NCBI GenBank assembly: GCA_937975585.1
Contig: CALJUC010000020.1
Location: forward strand, 1-22,865
Direction: 5' to 3'
Length of the DNA stretch: 22,865 nucleotides
From: an uncultured Moraxella sp.
Lineage (GTDB): Bacteria; Pseudomonadota; Gammaproteobacteria; Pseudomonadales; Moraxellaceae
Below the pieces are notes generated by a model that saw nothing but the letters and a program-made list of their open reading frames with translations, had not been told where the DNA came from and did no database searches. This document shows, piece by piece, positions 14,841 through 22,731 of this stretch. Numbering within the stretch: position 1 is the first letter of the stretch; every line of letters starts with the position of its first letter. The position numbers and the translations under genes are program-made.

Positions 14841-15161
14841 ATGATTGATTTGACCCCCCAAGCAGCTGAACATGTACGCAATTTTTTGCAAAATCGTGGT
14901 CATGGTGAAGGCATTCGTGTGGGTATTCGTACCGCTGGCTGTTCAGGGTTGGCATATGTATTAGAGTTTGTTGATGAGGCAGACCCGAATGACCAACGCT
15001 TTGATAGTAATGGTGTGACGGTATTTGTTGACCCGAAAAGCTTAGTTTATCTAAATGGCCTTCAAATGGATTATGTAAAAGAAGGCCTAAATGAGGGCTT
15101 TAAATTTACTAACCCGAACCAAAAAGGTGAGTGTGGTTGTGGTGAGTCTTTTACCGTTTAA
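14841..15161 (+). CDS. iscA: Fe-S carrier protein IscA
   Basis: This is a 106-residue A-type carrier that takes clusters from IscU to targets and can bind iron. The three ligand cysteines are Cys34 (TAGCSG), Cys98 and Cys100 (GECGCGES), matching E. coli C35, C99, C101. The ATG at 14841 is chosen because MIDLTPQAAEHV aligns with the family N-terminus and AAAGG lies about 8 bases upstream. A longer in-frame start at 14766 would pass through the iscU-iscA hairpin and add 25 residues not known in the family. hscB follows after 64 bases. Confidence 0.96.
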   Translation: MIDLTPQAAEHVRNFLQNRGHGEGIRVGIRTAGCSGLAYVLEFVDEADPNDQRFDSNGVTVFVDPKSLVYLNGLQMDYVKEGLNEGFKFTNPNQKGECGCGESFTV

Positions 15162-15225
15162 TCATTTAGCCTAGATTATTTATACAATAAAATAGGTATG
15201 ATGCTAGAGGAAGTTATAGACCACG

Positions 15226-15807
15226 ATGCTAAATTATTTTGATTTGATGGCAATGCCAACGCAGTTTGCAGTTGATCATCATCAATTGCAAGCTAACCTA
15301 CGCGCACTACAAAGTCAGTTTCATCCAGACAGCCAAAAAAGTGGGCAGATCACTAATAATATAGCTCAGCAGCTATTGGCGAATTTGAACCCTGAGCAAC
15401 AATCAGCGGTAATTAACGAAGCGTATCAAACGTTATTGTCAGAAGATAGTCGCGCTAAGCACTTGTTAGCATTACAAGGCATTGAGCAGTCGATTAATCA
15501 ACCTATTCGTGATTTGGATTTTTTGGATGACGCAATGGAATATCGCATTGCGTTAGATGAGGCAACGGTTGCCCAATTGCCAAGCATGCGCGCGCAATTA
15601 GGGAATTGGTTAAGTCACTGGTCGGATAGGTTTACCCAAGCGTATGACAAGATTGTGGCAAATGGCACAGCAACCACTGATGACGTGAACCAAGCTTTAG
15701 ATAGTCTGCAAAAGCTACAGTTTTTGGTAAAATTGGGTAAAGATGTCGATAAGCGTCATGATGAGCTTGTGCAAGACGCTGGCAGTGATGATGACTTGTA
15801 TGTATGA
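15226..15807 (+). CDS. hscB: Fe-S co-chaperone HscB
   Basis: A J-domain co-chaperone that brings IscU to HscA and stimulates its ATPase. The 193-residue protein starts MLNYFDLMAMPTQFAVD, like E. coli HscB (MDYFTLFGLP). The J motif is His33-Pro34-Asp35 (QFHPDS), followed by AVINEAYQTLLSEDSRAKHLL. The C-terminal three-helix domain shows LDFLDDAMEYRIALDEA, aligning with the IscU-binding region. The residue after HPD is Ser, where Lys or Arg is more common. About 20 residues longer than E. coli HscB (171), with an acidic tail DAGSDDD. The ribosome site is distant (GAGGA about 13 bases away), which suggests low expression. It is followed by a terminator-like hairpin before hscA. Confidence 0.93.
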   Translation: MLNYFDLMAMPTQFAVDHHQLQANLRALQSQFHPDSQKSGQITNNIAQQLLANLNPEQQSAVINEAYQTLLSEDSRAKHLLALQGIEQSINQPIRDLDFLDDAMEYRIALDEATVAQLPSMRAQLGNWLSHWSDRFTQAYDKIVANGTATTDDVNQALDSLQKLQFLVKLGKDVDKRHDELVQDAGSDDDLYV

Positions 15808-15867
15808 CGCTTATTAAGACAAAATAATTACGTGACGTTTCATTTAGCATTTTTGGCCTGATTTATT

Positions 15868-15873
15868 TATAAT
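15868..15873 (+). promoter_or_regulatory. Candidate internal -10 upstream of hscA
   Basis: A perfect TATAAT lies between hscB and hscA, with a poor TTAGCA -35 at 18 bases. It would start a transcript immediately before the hairpin at 15890-15921. Confidence 0.35.
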
Positions 15874-15889
15874 GGTGTGTTTCTAGTCG

Positions 15890-15926
15890 CCGCCCTTGCT
15901 GGAGCTAGTCAGTGATGGCGGTTTTT
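15890..15926 (+). terminator. Terminator-like hairpin between hscB and hscA
   Basis: CCGCC (15890-15894) pairs with GGCGG (15917-15921). Inside, TTGCTG (15896-15901) pairs with CAGTGA (15910-15915), with two G-U pairs and one mismatch, and TTTTT follows (15922-15926). It looks like an intrinsic terminator inside the isc cluster and probably reduces, rather than stops, transcription into hscA-fdx. Confidence 0.55.
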
Positions 15927-15974
15927 ATTGGGTGTTGGTTTTTTATTATCTTAAATTAATGTTGGCGAATCCTT

Positions 15975-17900
15975 ATGTCGTTATTACAAATTGCTGAACC
16001 GAATCAAAGTGCAAAACCGCATGCTCACCGTTATGCCCTTGGGATTGACTTGGGTACCACACGGTCATTGGTCGCGGTGGTACGCTCAGGTGAGCCGCAA
16101 GTGATTGGTGATAAGGTCAGTGAGTGCCAGTCAGGTGCGCTAGATGCCAGTATTGATTGCCAAAAACTGCTACCGTCAGTGGTATATTTTGGCAAAGATA
16201 AGCAAGATAGTGATGTGACCTTAGTGGGTAGCTTTGCTGAAGCCATGGCAGAAGATTATCCGCAATATACCGTACGTTCGGTCAAGCGCTTTATGGGACG
16301 TACCAAAGCGGACATTAAGTTTAATCACCCGTATACGTTGGTTGGTGAAGATGGCTTTATGCCGAGCATTGATACACCACAAGGGGCAAAAAATCCCGTT
16401 GAGATTTCGGCTATTTTATTAAATCATCTATATGACCGTGCCAAGACTGCGCTTCCAGCAGACAGCATTATGGGCGTGGTGATTACAGTACCAGCATACT
16501 TTGATGAAGCACAGCGCCAAGCCACTAAAGATGCGGCACAACTCGCGGGTTTGAATGTATTACGTTTATTAAATGAGCCGACGGCGGCTGCGATGGCATA
16601 TGGTCTTGAGCAGCATGAGAAAGACGCGCACTATTTGATTTATGACTTGGGTGGTGGTACGTTTGATGTATCGGTCTTGAAGCTTAATCACGGTGTGTAC
16701 GAAGTACTTGCAACCGGTGGTAATAGTGCGCTGGGTGGTGATGACATTGACCGTTTAATTGCCAACTGGCTGATTAAACAAACAGGCGTTGAGCCAAGTC
16801 AAGTGGATAACCACGATAAACAACGCCTGAATCAATTGGCAAAAAACTACAAACAACAACTTAGTGATATACCAACGGTTACTGTAGATATCACCGTTAA
16901 CGGTCAACAGTGGCAAGGTGAGCTGACCGATGCGATTGTCACGGAGATTATTAAGCCGGTGACAGACCGCACGTTTAATGTGTGCGAGCAAGTACTACGT
17001 GACGCCAAGATTGATAAAAGCCAACTCAATGCGGTGGTATTGGTGGGTGGCTCAACGCGTATGCCAATCATTCAACGTTTGGTTGAAACCACCTTTGGCC
17101 AAAAACCACTAAGCCGCTTAAATCCCGATGAAGTGGTGGCATTAGGCGCGGCTAAATATGCCGACCAACTCATCAGTACGCAAAATCAAAATAACGCCGT
17201 ACTATTGCTAGATGTGACCCCATTATCATTAGGTCTTGAGACCATGGGTGGATTGACTGAGGTACTGATTCCGCGTAATACACCAATTCCGGTGAAGCGT
17301 CAGCAAGTATTCACCACTTATCAAGACAACCAAAATGCCATGATCATTCATGTGGTACAAGGTGAACGTGATACAGTGGCAGATAACCGCTCATTAGGAC
17401 AATTTAAACTTACCGATATTCCGGCCATGAAGGCAGGACTAGCACGCATTGAAGTGACCTTTAGTATTGATGCCGATGGTCAATTGACGGTAGCCGCTAA
17501 AGAAACGACCACCGGCAAAGAAGCCGATATTCAAGTGAAGCCTGCGTATGGTCTGTCTGAAAGCGAGCAGGAAAAGCTACTTCAAGCAGGCTTTGACCAC
17601 GCGGTAGAAGACCGAGATACGCGTAGCTTAATTGAGCAACAGGTTGAAGCACGCCGTGAAGTGTTGGCAGTTGAATCAGCGTTGGCCGAATTCTCAGCCT
17701 TGTTAGCCGACGAGCAAGTTGCCGCCTTACGTCAACAGATTGATAGCGTTAATGAAGCCATTGCCAGTAACCAAGCAGATACCTTGACCCATGCAGAAAA
17801 CGAACTAAAGGTATTAAGCGATGAGTTTGCAAGCCTAATTATGAACCAAGCGGTTAGTCAAACCATGACAGGCACGACCACTGCTGACTGGTTAAAATAA
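15975..17900 (+). CDS. hscA: Hsp70-type Fe-S chaperone HscA
   Basis: This 641-residue DnaK relative uses ATP to promote cluster transfer from IscU, binding the IscU LPPVK motif with help from HscB. The ATPase domain has GIDLGTTRSLVAVV (23-36), LNEPTAAAMAYGLE (199-212) and IYDLGGGTFDVSVL (222-235), then VVLVGGSTRMP. The peptide-binding domain starts after LLLDVTPLSLGLETMGG. It is about 25 residues longer than E. coli HscA (616). The start at 15975 has only a weak ribosome site, but the N-terminus and motif spacing fit the family. fdx follows 27 bases later. Confidence 0.97.
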   Translation: MSLLQIAEPNQSAKPHAHRYALGIDLGTTRSLVAVVRSGEPQVIGDKVSECQSGALDASIDCQKLLPSVVYFGKDKQDSDVTLVGSFAEAMAEDYPQYTVRSVKRFMGRTKADIKFNHPYTLVGEDGFMPSIDTPQGAKNPVEISAILLNHLYDRAKTALPADSIMGVVITVPAYFDEAQRQATKDAAQLAGLNVLRLLNEPTAAAMAYGLEQHEKDAHYLIYDLGGGTFDVSVLKLNHGVYEVLATGGNSALGGDDIDRLIANWLIKQTGVEPSQVDNHDKQRLNQLAKNYKQQLSDIPTVTVDITVNGQQWQGELTDAIVTEIIKPVTDRTFNVCEQVLRDAKIDKSQLNAVVLVGGSTRMPIIQRLVETTFGQKPLSRLNPDEVVALGAAKYADQLISTQNQNNAVLLLDVTPLSLGLETMGGLTEVLIPRNTPIPVKRQQVFTTYQDNQNAMIIHVVQGERDTVADNRSLGQFKLTDIPAMKAGLARIEVTFSIDADGQLTVAAKETTTGKEADIQVKPAYGLSESEQEKLLQAGFDHAVEDRDTRSLIEQQVEARREVLAVESALAEFSALLADEQVAALRQQIDSVNEAIASNQADTLTHAENELKVLSDEFASLIMNQAVSQTMTGTTTADWLK

Positions 17901-17927
17901 TTTTTTATAGATTAATACGAGTAACTT

Positions 17928-18266
17928 ATGCCAAAAATTACGATTTTGCCGCATCACAGTATTTGCCCAACCGGCACCGAAATTGAATTGAACCATGGTG
18001 ACAATTTGTGTCAAGGTTTGTTAGATCATGGTGTTAAGATTGAACATGCGTGTGATATGTCAAAAGCCTGTACCACTTGCCATGTGGTGGTGCGTAAAGG
18101 TTTTAACAGTTTAGAAGAAATGGATGATGTGGAAGCAGACTTGCTTGACCGCGCGTGGGGACTTGAGCCAGACTCGCGCTTATCGTGTCAGGTCATTGTC
18201 GAAGACCAAGACTTGACCATCGAAATTCCAAAATATACCATCAATCACGCGTCTGAAAGTCATTAA
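17928..18266 (+). CDS. fdx: [2Fe-2S] ferredoxin of the isc operon
   Basis: The 112-residue adrenodoxin-type ferredoxin provides electrons during cluster assembly on IscU. The ligands are Cys42, Cys48, Cys51 and Cys87 (EHACDMSKACTTCH and RLSCQV), the same numbering as E. coli Fdx. It starts MPKITILPHHSICPTG, typical of the family. It is the last gene of the cluster: no iscX-like frame follows, and a strong bidirectional terminator stands about 40 bases after the stop. The ribosome site is weak (GAGTAACTT), so translation probably depends on the upstream gene. Confidence 0.97.
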   Translation: MPKITILPHHSICPTGTEIELNHGDNLCQGLLDHGVKIEHACDMSKACTTCHVVVRKGFNSLEEMDDVEADLLDRAWGLEPDSRLSCQVIVEDQDLTIEIPKYTINHASESH

Positions 18267-18304
18267 TGTGGCTCGCCAACGAAAGCGCATAAAAGAAAGC
18301 CCCT

Positions 18305-18339
18305 AAAAATAGCCGGTAATACGTTACCGGCTATTTTTT
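18305..18339. terminator. Bidirectional terminator between fdx and the adenylate cyclase gene
   Basis: A perfect 14-bp stem (AAAATAGCCGGTAA at 18306-18319 with 18324-18337) closes a TACG loop. T-tracts flank it on both strands (TTTTTT on plus, TTTTTAGGGG on minus), so it serves the two convergent operons. Confidence 0.92.
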
Positions 18340-18361
18340 ACATGAATGATAATCTTATAGC

Positions 18362-19759
18362 TTAGCCTTTAGCGCTATTTTCAGCATTCGTGTCAGTATC
18401 AGCATCAGTTTCGGTTTTCTTTTCGATTAAATCTAGCGCCTGAATCAGATAATTGGTGATACTGCGCCGATCATAATTGTGAATATCTTGAACGTTAAGC
18501 TGTAGGTTAAAGCCTGGTAACTGATAGTCAACCCATTTTGCGTAATGATCAGTGTTAAAGTCAGGGTCAGATAACGCCCAAGCTTTGGTAGTTTCTTGGA
18601 TACCTTTCAGACTTAATTCACCGATTGGCTGACAGTGATGCTCATGGCTAATCAAATGATAGGTGCTTTCACTGATTAAAATTTGATTTTTTTGGGCAGC
18701 TGACTCAAGTCGCGCCGCCAGGTTGGCTTCTTTTCCAATCACGGTATACGTCATGCGATTGTGACTGCCAAAATTCCCCACATAACAATAACCCGTGTTG
18801 ATACCCATACGCACGTACAAGCCTTCAAAGCCCAATAATCGCCATTGCTGACGTAGCGTTTGCATTTCTCGACGCATTTCAAGCGCCATATTCGCGCAGC
18901 TGATGGCATCCTCGCGCTCATTATGATTGCCCGAATCACCAAAGTAGCACAGTAGGCCGTCACCAATAAACTTGTCCAAGGTAGCGCCATGCTTGAGCGT
19001 GATTTGGGTCATACGGTCAAGATACGTATTTAGAATATGCGCCAAATGGTCAGCGCTAATCTTATCAGATAAGTCGGTAAATCCCACGATGTCAGAAAAT
19101 AAAATGGTGATTTTTCGACGCTGACTGCTAACTTCTACCAAGCTTTGTTTGTGAATAATCGGTTGCCAAACCTGTGGGGGTAAAAAACGTGCCAATTGGT
19201 TAGTGATATTGACCAATGATTGCGTACGCTGCTTTTGTTGAGAAAGTTTATGACGTGCGTCATGCACTAAGCTAATCAAGCGCCATATATGAAATCCAGT
19301 AATAATCACCGTAATAAATAGGCAAATGATGTTGAACGCCATTTGGTGATCGTAATCTAAGGCAATACTTGGCAAATATAAGGTCGCAGTTAACGATGCG
19401 ACAATCGTGGTGGTTAAGGTGACTAAAATCAGTAAGATAGCATTTCGACGTGTCGATTGTACCAGTCGCAAAAAACACAGTAGCCATAGCGTAAGTGCTG
19501 GAATATAGTCAAACTGCATCAACCCATTGGTCAGTGATAGCAGCATCAATACTGCCACAGTTGTACTAAGCTGTTTGGGTCGAAATATAGCCAAAATAAT
19601 GGTCAATAATGTGGCGAACAGTAATCCGCCCGCCAATAGTTTATAAACCGTTGGCGTATCGCAAAGTAACCAAAGGATACCAATGGTAAGTAACAATAAA
19701 AACTCCGGAAAAACCGGGCGTTTAGTACTGGTAGTAAAATGTTTCCACGCGTCACGCAA
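18362..19759 (-). CDS. cyaB: Membrane-bound class III adenylate cyclase (CyaB-like)
   Basis: This enzyme makes cyclic AMP from ATP at the inner membrane. The first 165 residues hold about six hydrophobic segments, resembling the MASE2 sensor domain of Pseudomonas CyaB. A short linker helix leads to the catalytic domain (about 213-395). The catalytic set is complete: metal Asp223 (LFSDIVGFTDLS) and Asp267 (LDKFIGDG), adenine-binding Lys263, Thr339 (MTYTVIG), Asn346 and Arg350 (GKEANLAARLES). Lys plus Thr, rather than Lys plus Asp, is the class IIIb pattern. The length (465) matches CyaB of P. aeruginosa (about 466). The start is a TTG at 19759: an in-frame TAG lies just upstream, AGGAAG lies 8 bases before it, and no ATG follows for about 70 codons. 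The C-terminus is a low-complexity acidic tail (ETDADTDTNAENSAKG). Confidence 0.9.
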   Translation of the reverse strand: MRDAWKHFTTSTKRPVFPEFLLLLTIGILWLLCDTPTVYKLLAGGLLFATLLTIILAIFRPKQLSTTVAVLMLLSLTNGLMQFDYIPALTLWLLCFLRLVQSTRRNAILLILVTLTTTIVASLTATLYLPSIALDYDHQMAFNIICLFITVIITGFHIWRLISLVHDARHKLSQQKQRTQSLVNITNQLARFLPPQVWQPIIHKQSLVEVSSQRRKITILFSDIVGFTDLSDKISADHLAHILNTYLDRMTQITLKHGATLDKFIGDGLLCYFGDSGNHNEREDAISCANMALEMRREMQTLRQQWRLLGFEGLYVRMGINTGYCYVGNFGSHNRMTYTVIGKEANLAARLESAAQKNQILISESTYHLISHEHHCQPIGELSLKGIQETTKAWALSDPDFNTDHYAKWVDYQLPGFNLQLNVQDIHNYDRRSITNYLIQALDLIEKKTETDADTDTNAENSAKG

Positions 19760-19808
19760 TCGCTGTTCTTCCTAAGCTATAACACTATGTAGGCTACTAC
19801 CTAAATGC

Positions 19809-20252
19809 TTAAACCCCCACATCCATTTGCCAATCAAATGGCATATCACGATGACCGCGTAAAGCCATCATCAGCGTTTGTTGCATGTGGTTGAGCACTT
19901 GTGGTGTGTAAGGTACGGCAGGGCGACCCCATACAGGATTTGGCCATGCGATGTCATTTTGATAACGTACGATGTGATGGAAGTGTAACTGTGGCACTTG
20001 GTTGCCAAGGGCAGCGATATTCATTTTATCGGCTTGGAACGTCTTAGCCAGTTGGCTTGATAACCAGCTTGATTCACGCAAAAACTGTGCTTGGTCAGTC
20101 GCTGATAGCTCATACAACTCTCGAATACCGGCCACGCGTGGAATCAGAATTAACCAAGGGAATTGGCAATCATTCATCAAACGGCAGGTTGATAACGGAA
20201 ATTCACCAACTAAAAAGGTATCTTTCGCTAATTGTGGATGCAAATTAAACAT
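19809..20252 (-). CDS. HIT-family nucleotide-binding protein
   Basis: The 147-residue protein belongs to the histidine-triad superfamily, which hydrolyses or transfers nucleotidyl groups. The signature is NQVPQLHFHHIVRY (84-97), followed by AWPNPVWG, typical of one proteobacterial HIT subgroup. The middle, nucleophile-position His is His90 and the third is His92; the first triad position is Gln88. The N-terminus MFNLHPQLAKDTF and FPLSTCRLMNDCQFPWLILIPRV matches that subgroup. The substrate is unknown. It lies about 50 bases before the cyclase gene on the same strand, so the two may form one unit. Confidence 0.88.
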   Translation of the reverse strand: MFNLHPQLAKDTFLVGEFPLSTCRLMNDCQFPWLILIPRVAGIRELYELSATDQAQFLRESSWLSSQLAKTFQADKMNIAALGNQVPQLHFHHIVRYQNDIAWPNPVWGRPAVPYTPQVLNHMQQTLMMALRGHRDMPFDWQMDVGV

Positions 20253-20659
20253 AGTAACTCTATTTTTTTAACGGAATGTAAAAAGTCGGCGCAAGTAGCA
20301 CCGAGACAGTAAAAATAATATATAAGGAAAAGGCAAGAATCTGCCTATTTTAACAGCTTATCGCCATAAAGGTGAAATACTTTAGCTAAAAACTTTGGCA
20401 GTGTATCATCGATTGTCATTGCCGATAATTGGCCAATTTTGGTGATTTATTGTGGTTGTATCATTGGTGTAAGAAAAGACCTTAAAACAATAACAGTCAA
20501 TGACTGGCACTGTTGGTAGGTGTTGGGTAAAATAGCGCGTTTAATAATGGATTCTTGTCTTTAACAATAAGTGAGAAGCCATTATGCCAGTTACCATCAT
20601 GTTTTTCGCTATTGTACTTTTCTTTATTGTACTTCCCATTAATATCTTAGAGGTCGTGT
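20253..20659. other. Divergent intergenic region HIT gene / MscS gene
   Basis: A 400-base AT-rich region between two divergent genes. It contains a short AGGCA/TGCCT hairpin (about 20332-20347), the palindrome CAGTCA-A-TGACTG at 20494-20506, and a candidate TAAAAT -10 near 20527 with a CTGGCA -35 18 bases upstream, for the MscS gene. Its last 76 bases are occupied by a 31-codon frame described separately. No RNA gene was recognised. Confidence 0.45.
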
Positions 20660-20679
20660 ATGTCGCTGCCAGTGTTTGA
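20584..20679 (+). CDS. Possible 31-residue hydrophobic leader protein overlapping the MscS start
   Basis: An ATG at 20584, with GAGAAG 5 bases upstream, opens a frame of 31 codons that ends at TGA 20677-20679, overlapping the first 20 bases of the MscS gene in another frame. The product is almost entirely hydrophobic (MPVTIMFFAIVLFFIVLP, then INILEVVYVAASV), a single membrane helix. The ribosome site of the MscS gene (GAGG) lies inside it, so translation of the two could be coupled. The direct repeat ATTGTACTT occurs twice in it. It resembles no family I know and could be a chance frame. Confidence 0.35.
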   Translation: MPVTIMFFAIVLFFIVLPINILEVVYVAASV

Positions 20680-22363
20680 TTTATTGTCTATGTCTAAGCG
20701 CATACGTCAATTACCGAAATTGTTACTGCAATCACTGGTTGGGTTGTCGGTGATGCTAATGGTGGCATTGACCACGGTTTCTGCGGTGGCGATTTTGCCG
20801 GTATCAGCGGCTCCAACGTCTGCTAGTAGTACAGCAGCGACCGCCCCCGATACCTTAGGGCGAGATACCCCAAGAGGTACCGTACAAGGGTTCTTACAGG
20901 CATTGGCTAAAGATGACTTGATACTGGCAGGGCGTTACTTAAATATCAGCAACAATCAAAACCCAACCGTGGTGTTGCGTGAGTTGAAAGCTGCCTTGGA
21001 TAGTGGGGGACGCATTAATAGCGAGTTGCAGATTAGCAATGACCCAGCTGGTAGCTTGGATGATAAATTGCCGCCGAATTTAGATAAAGTCGGTGATATT
21101 GACAATAAGTCGGGCAGTATCGATATTTTGGTGGAGCGGGTAAAATCTAGCGACAAACAAATTTGGTTAATCTCGCACAAAACCTTACAAAATCTACCAG
21201 CCATCACAGAAAACACCAAGCCGACCCTCGTTGAACAGTACATACCAAAGGCTTGGCTAGCGCGCGATGTTAAAGGCTATAGTGTGGGACAAATAGCGGC
21301 TGTGTTATTGGTACTGGTGGCAACGTATCTGTTGTCATTGTTATTAAGTTGGATTTTGTACCTCATCTATTTGGGGATTTATCGATTTAATCATCGCAAA
21401 GATGCAGATAAAGGTAAACATAATAACCCGGTCGACCGCCGTGTCATTGTACCGATGGCGATGGTACTGACCGGTATTGTGATTAAAGAGTTAATGCTGC
21501 TAGTCGGTATTAACTTGATTATCCGTAACTTTGTCGAACGTATGGCTGATATCTTATCGTGGGTGGCGCTTGCGTGGTTGTTGCTGCGTATTATTGATAT
21601 TTTGTTTAAGCGTGCTGACCGTTTGGCGATTATCGGCAATCACCCGGAACGAGTATCGGTACTGGGTCTGATTCGAAAGGTTATTAAGGTCTTATTATTG
21701 GTCTTGGCGACCATTGTTATATTGGGCAACTTGGGCTTCGACTTGACCACAGGGATTGCTGCGCTGGGTATTGGTGGTTTGGCGTTGGCATTGGGTGCGC
21801 AAAAAACCATCGAAAACTTGGTCGGTAGCGTGTCGTTGGTCGCGGATCAGCCGATCAACGTAGGCGATTACTGTAAGTTCGGTTCACAAGAGGGTACGGT
21901 TGAGGATATCGGGATTCGTTCGACACGCATTCGTACCTCCAATCGGACGCTAGTTACTATTCCGAATGGTAGCTTCTCATCCATGAGTATTGAAAACTTT
22001 AGTCGCCGTGACATGTTTTATTTTTTGCACACTTTTTATATCTCGCGGGATAGCGATAGCGAAAAAGTTCGTCACTTTATTGAAAACGTGCAGATTTATA
22101 TTACCAATCATCCAGCGACCAATAGTGTGCTGAATGAAGTACGAATTTCGGGTACGCAGCAAGATGCGTATATCATTGAGGTGCGCTGCCACATGGACGC
22201 TAAAGGCGTCATGGATTTTAATGCCAAGCAGACGGATATGATTTTGGCGATTGCGGATATGATGAGAGAAGCGGAATTGGGGAACGCATTACCCACCCAA
22301 CAAATTAATTTAACCAATAATGGTTTGCCGCTGATTAATAAATCAGACCATTATGAAATTTAG
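20660..22363 (+). CDS. MscS-family mechanosensitive channel protein
   Basis: The 567-residue protein begins with a signal-peptide-like segment (about 20-51), followed by a periplasmic domain (about 65-195) of NTF2-like appearance (TPRGTVQGFLQALAKDDLILAGRYLNIS). About four membrane helices follow (211-240, 262-287, 296-316, 340-358). The MscS core starts at DLTTGIAALGIGGLALALGAQ (361-381), the Gly/Ala-rich pore helix, then the beta domain VADQPINVGDYCKFGSQEGTV and the turn VTIPNGSFSS. Such channels release solutes on hypo-osmotic shock; the size places it with the larger YnaI/YbdG-like members. The start at 20660 has GAGG 7 bases upstream; ATG at codon 11 is an alternative. A terminator follows about 20 bases after the stop. 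Confidence 0.93.
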   Translation: MSLPVFDLLSMSKRIRQLPKLLLQSLVGLSVMLMVALTTVSAVAILPVSAAPTSASSTAATAPDTLGRDTPRGTVQGFLQALAKDDLILAGRYLNISNNQNPTVVLRELKAALDSGGRINSELQISNDPAGSLDDKLPPNLDKVGDIDNKSGSIDILVERVKSSDKQIWLISHKTLQNLPAITENTKPTLVEQYIPKAWLARDVKGYSVGQIAAVLLVLVATYLLSLLLSWILYLIYLGIYRFNHRKDADKGKHNNPVDRRVIVPMAMVLTGIVIKELMLLVGINLIIRNFVERMADILSWVALAWLLLRIIDILFKRADRLAIIGNHPERVSVLGLIRKVIKVLLLVLATIVILGNLGFDLTTGIAALGIGGLALALGAQKTIENLVGSVSLVADQPINVGDYCKFGSQEGTVEDIGIRSTRIRTSNRTLVTIPNGSFSSMSIENFSRRDMFYFLHTFYISRDSDSEKVRHFIENVQIYITNHPATNSVLNEVRISGTQQDAYIIEVRCHMDAKGVMDFNAKQTDMILAIADMMREAELGNALPTQQINLTNNGLPLINKSDHYEI

Positions 22364-22382
22364 CCTTTTGTGGGCATGACTA

Positions 22383-22422
22383 TAAAAAATAGCCTAAGCA
22401 AAAACTTGGGCTATTATTTTTT
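22383..22422. terminator. Bidirectional terminator between the MscS gene and a small lipoprotein gene
   Basis: AATAGCCTAAG (22388-22398) pairs with CTTGGGCTATT (22405-22415), one G-U pair, with loop CAAAAA. T-tracts lie on both sides. The stop codon of the minus-strand lipoprotein gene lies at the edge of the stem. Confidence 0.85.
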
Positions 22423-22617
22423 GAGATTCTGTGTAGTGAGATTACTAGAAGTTGTAACGGTATAGGAGGATTTGGCAGGCGCGGTTAAATCCACATACAC
22501 AGGAATTGGGCTATCATAACGTTGATTTGCCGCAGTCGTTGCGCAACCAGTTAAAGTCACTAGACCAATGCTGATACCCATCAAAACTAGGCTTTGTTTA
22601 TATTTCCCCTGACGCAT
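22414..22617 (-). CDS. Small lipoprotein of unknown function
   Basis: The 67-residue product has a basic start (MRQGKYKQ), a hydrophobic core and lipobox LTGC with Cys25, so it is probably anchored in the outer membrane. The mature part is only about 43 residues, Thr/Ser/Ala-rich (PIPVYVDLTAPAKSSYTVTT), ending in LKK, without a recognisable domain. AAGGA lies about 10 bases before the ATG at 22617. It stands alone between the nrdA and mscS terminators, in its own short transcription unit; a promoter could lie in the 114 bases before it but no clear one was found. Confidence 0.7.
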   Translation of the reverse strand: MRQGKYKQSLVLMGISIGLVTLTGCATTAANQRYDSPIPVYVDLTAPAKSSYTVTTSSNLTTQNLKK

Positions 22618-22668
22618 GACATCGTTTCCTTAAAGGCTAATGATATACCAGTTAATCGTATTTAGACT

Positions 22669-22697
22669 AAAAAAGCTAGGCTGTATGGCACAACCTA
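22669..22697 (-). terminator. Intrinsic terminator after nrdA
   Basis: On the minus strand TAGGTTGT pairs with ACAGCCTA (22697-22690 with 22684-22677; one G-U pair) around GCCAT, followed by GCTTTTTTAG. It lies about 35 bases after the nrdA stop. Confidence 0.75.
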
Positions 22698-22731
22698 ACT
22701 TGCTGTTTAATAAATCATATGACTGAGTTGA

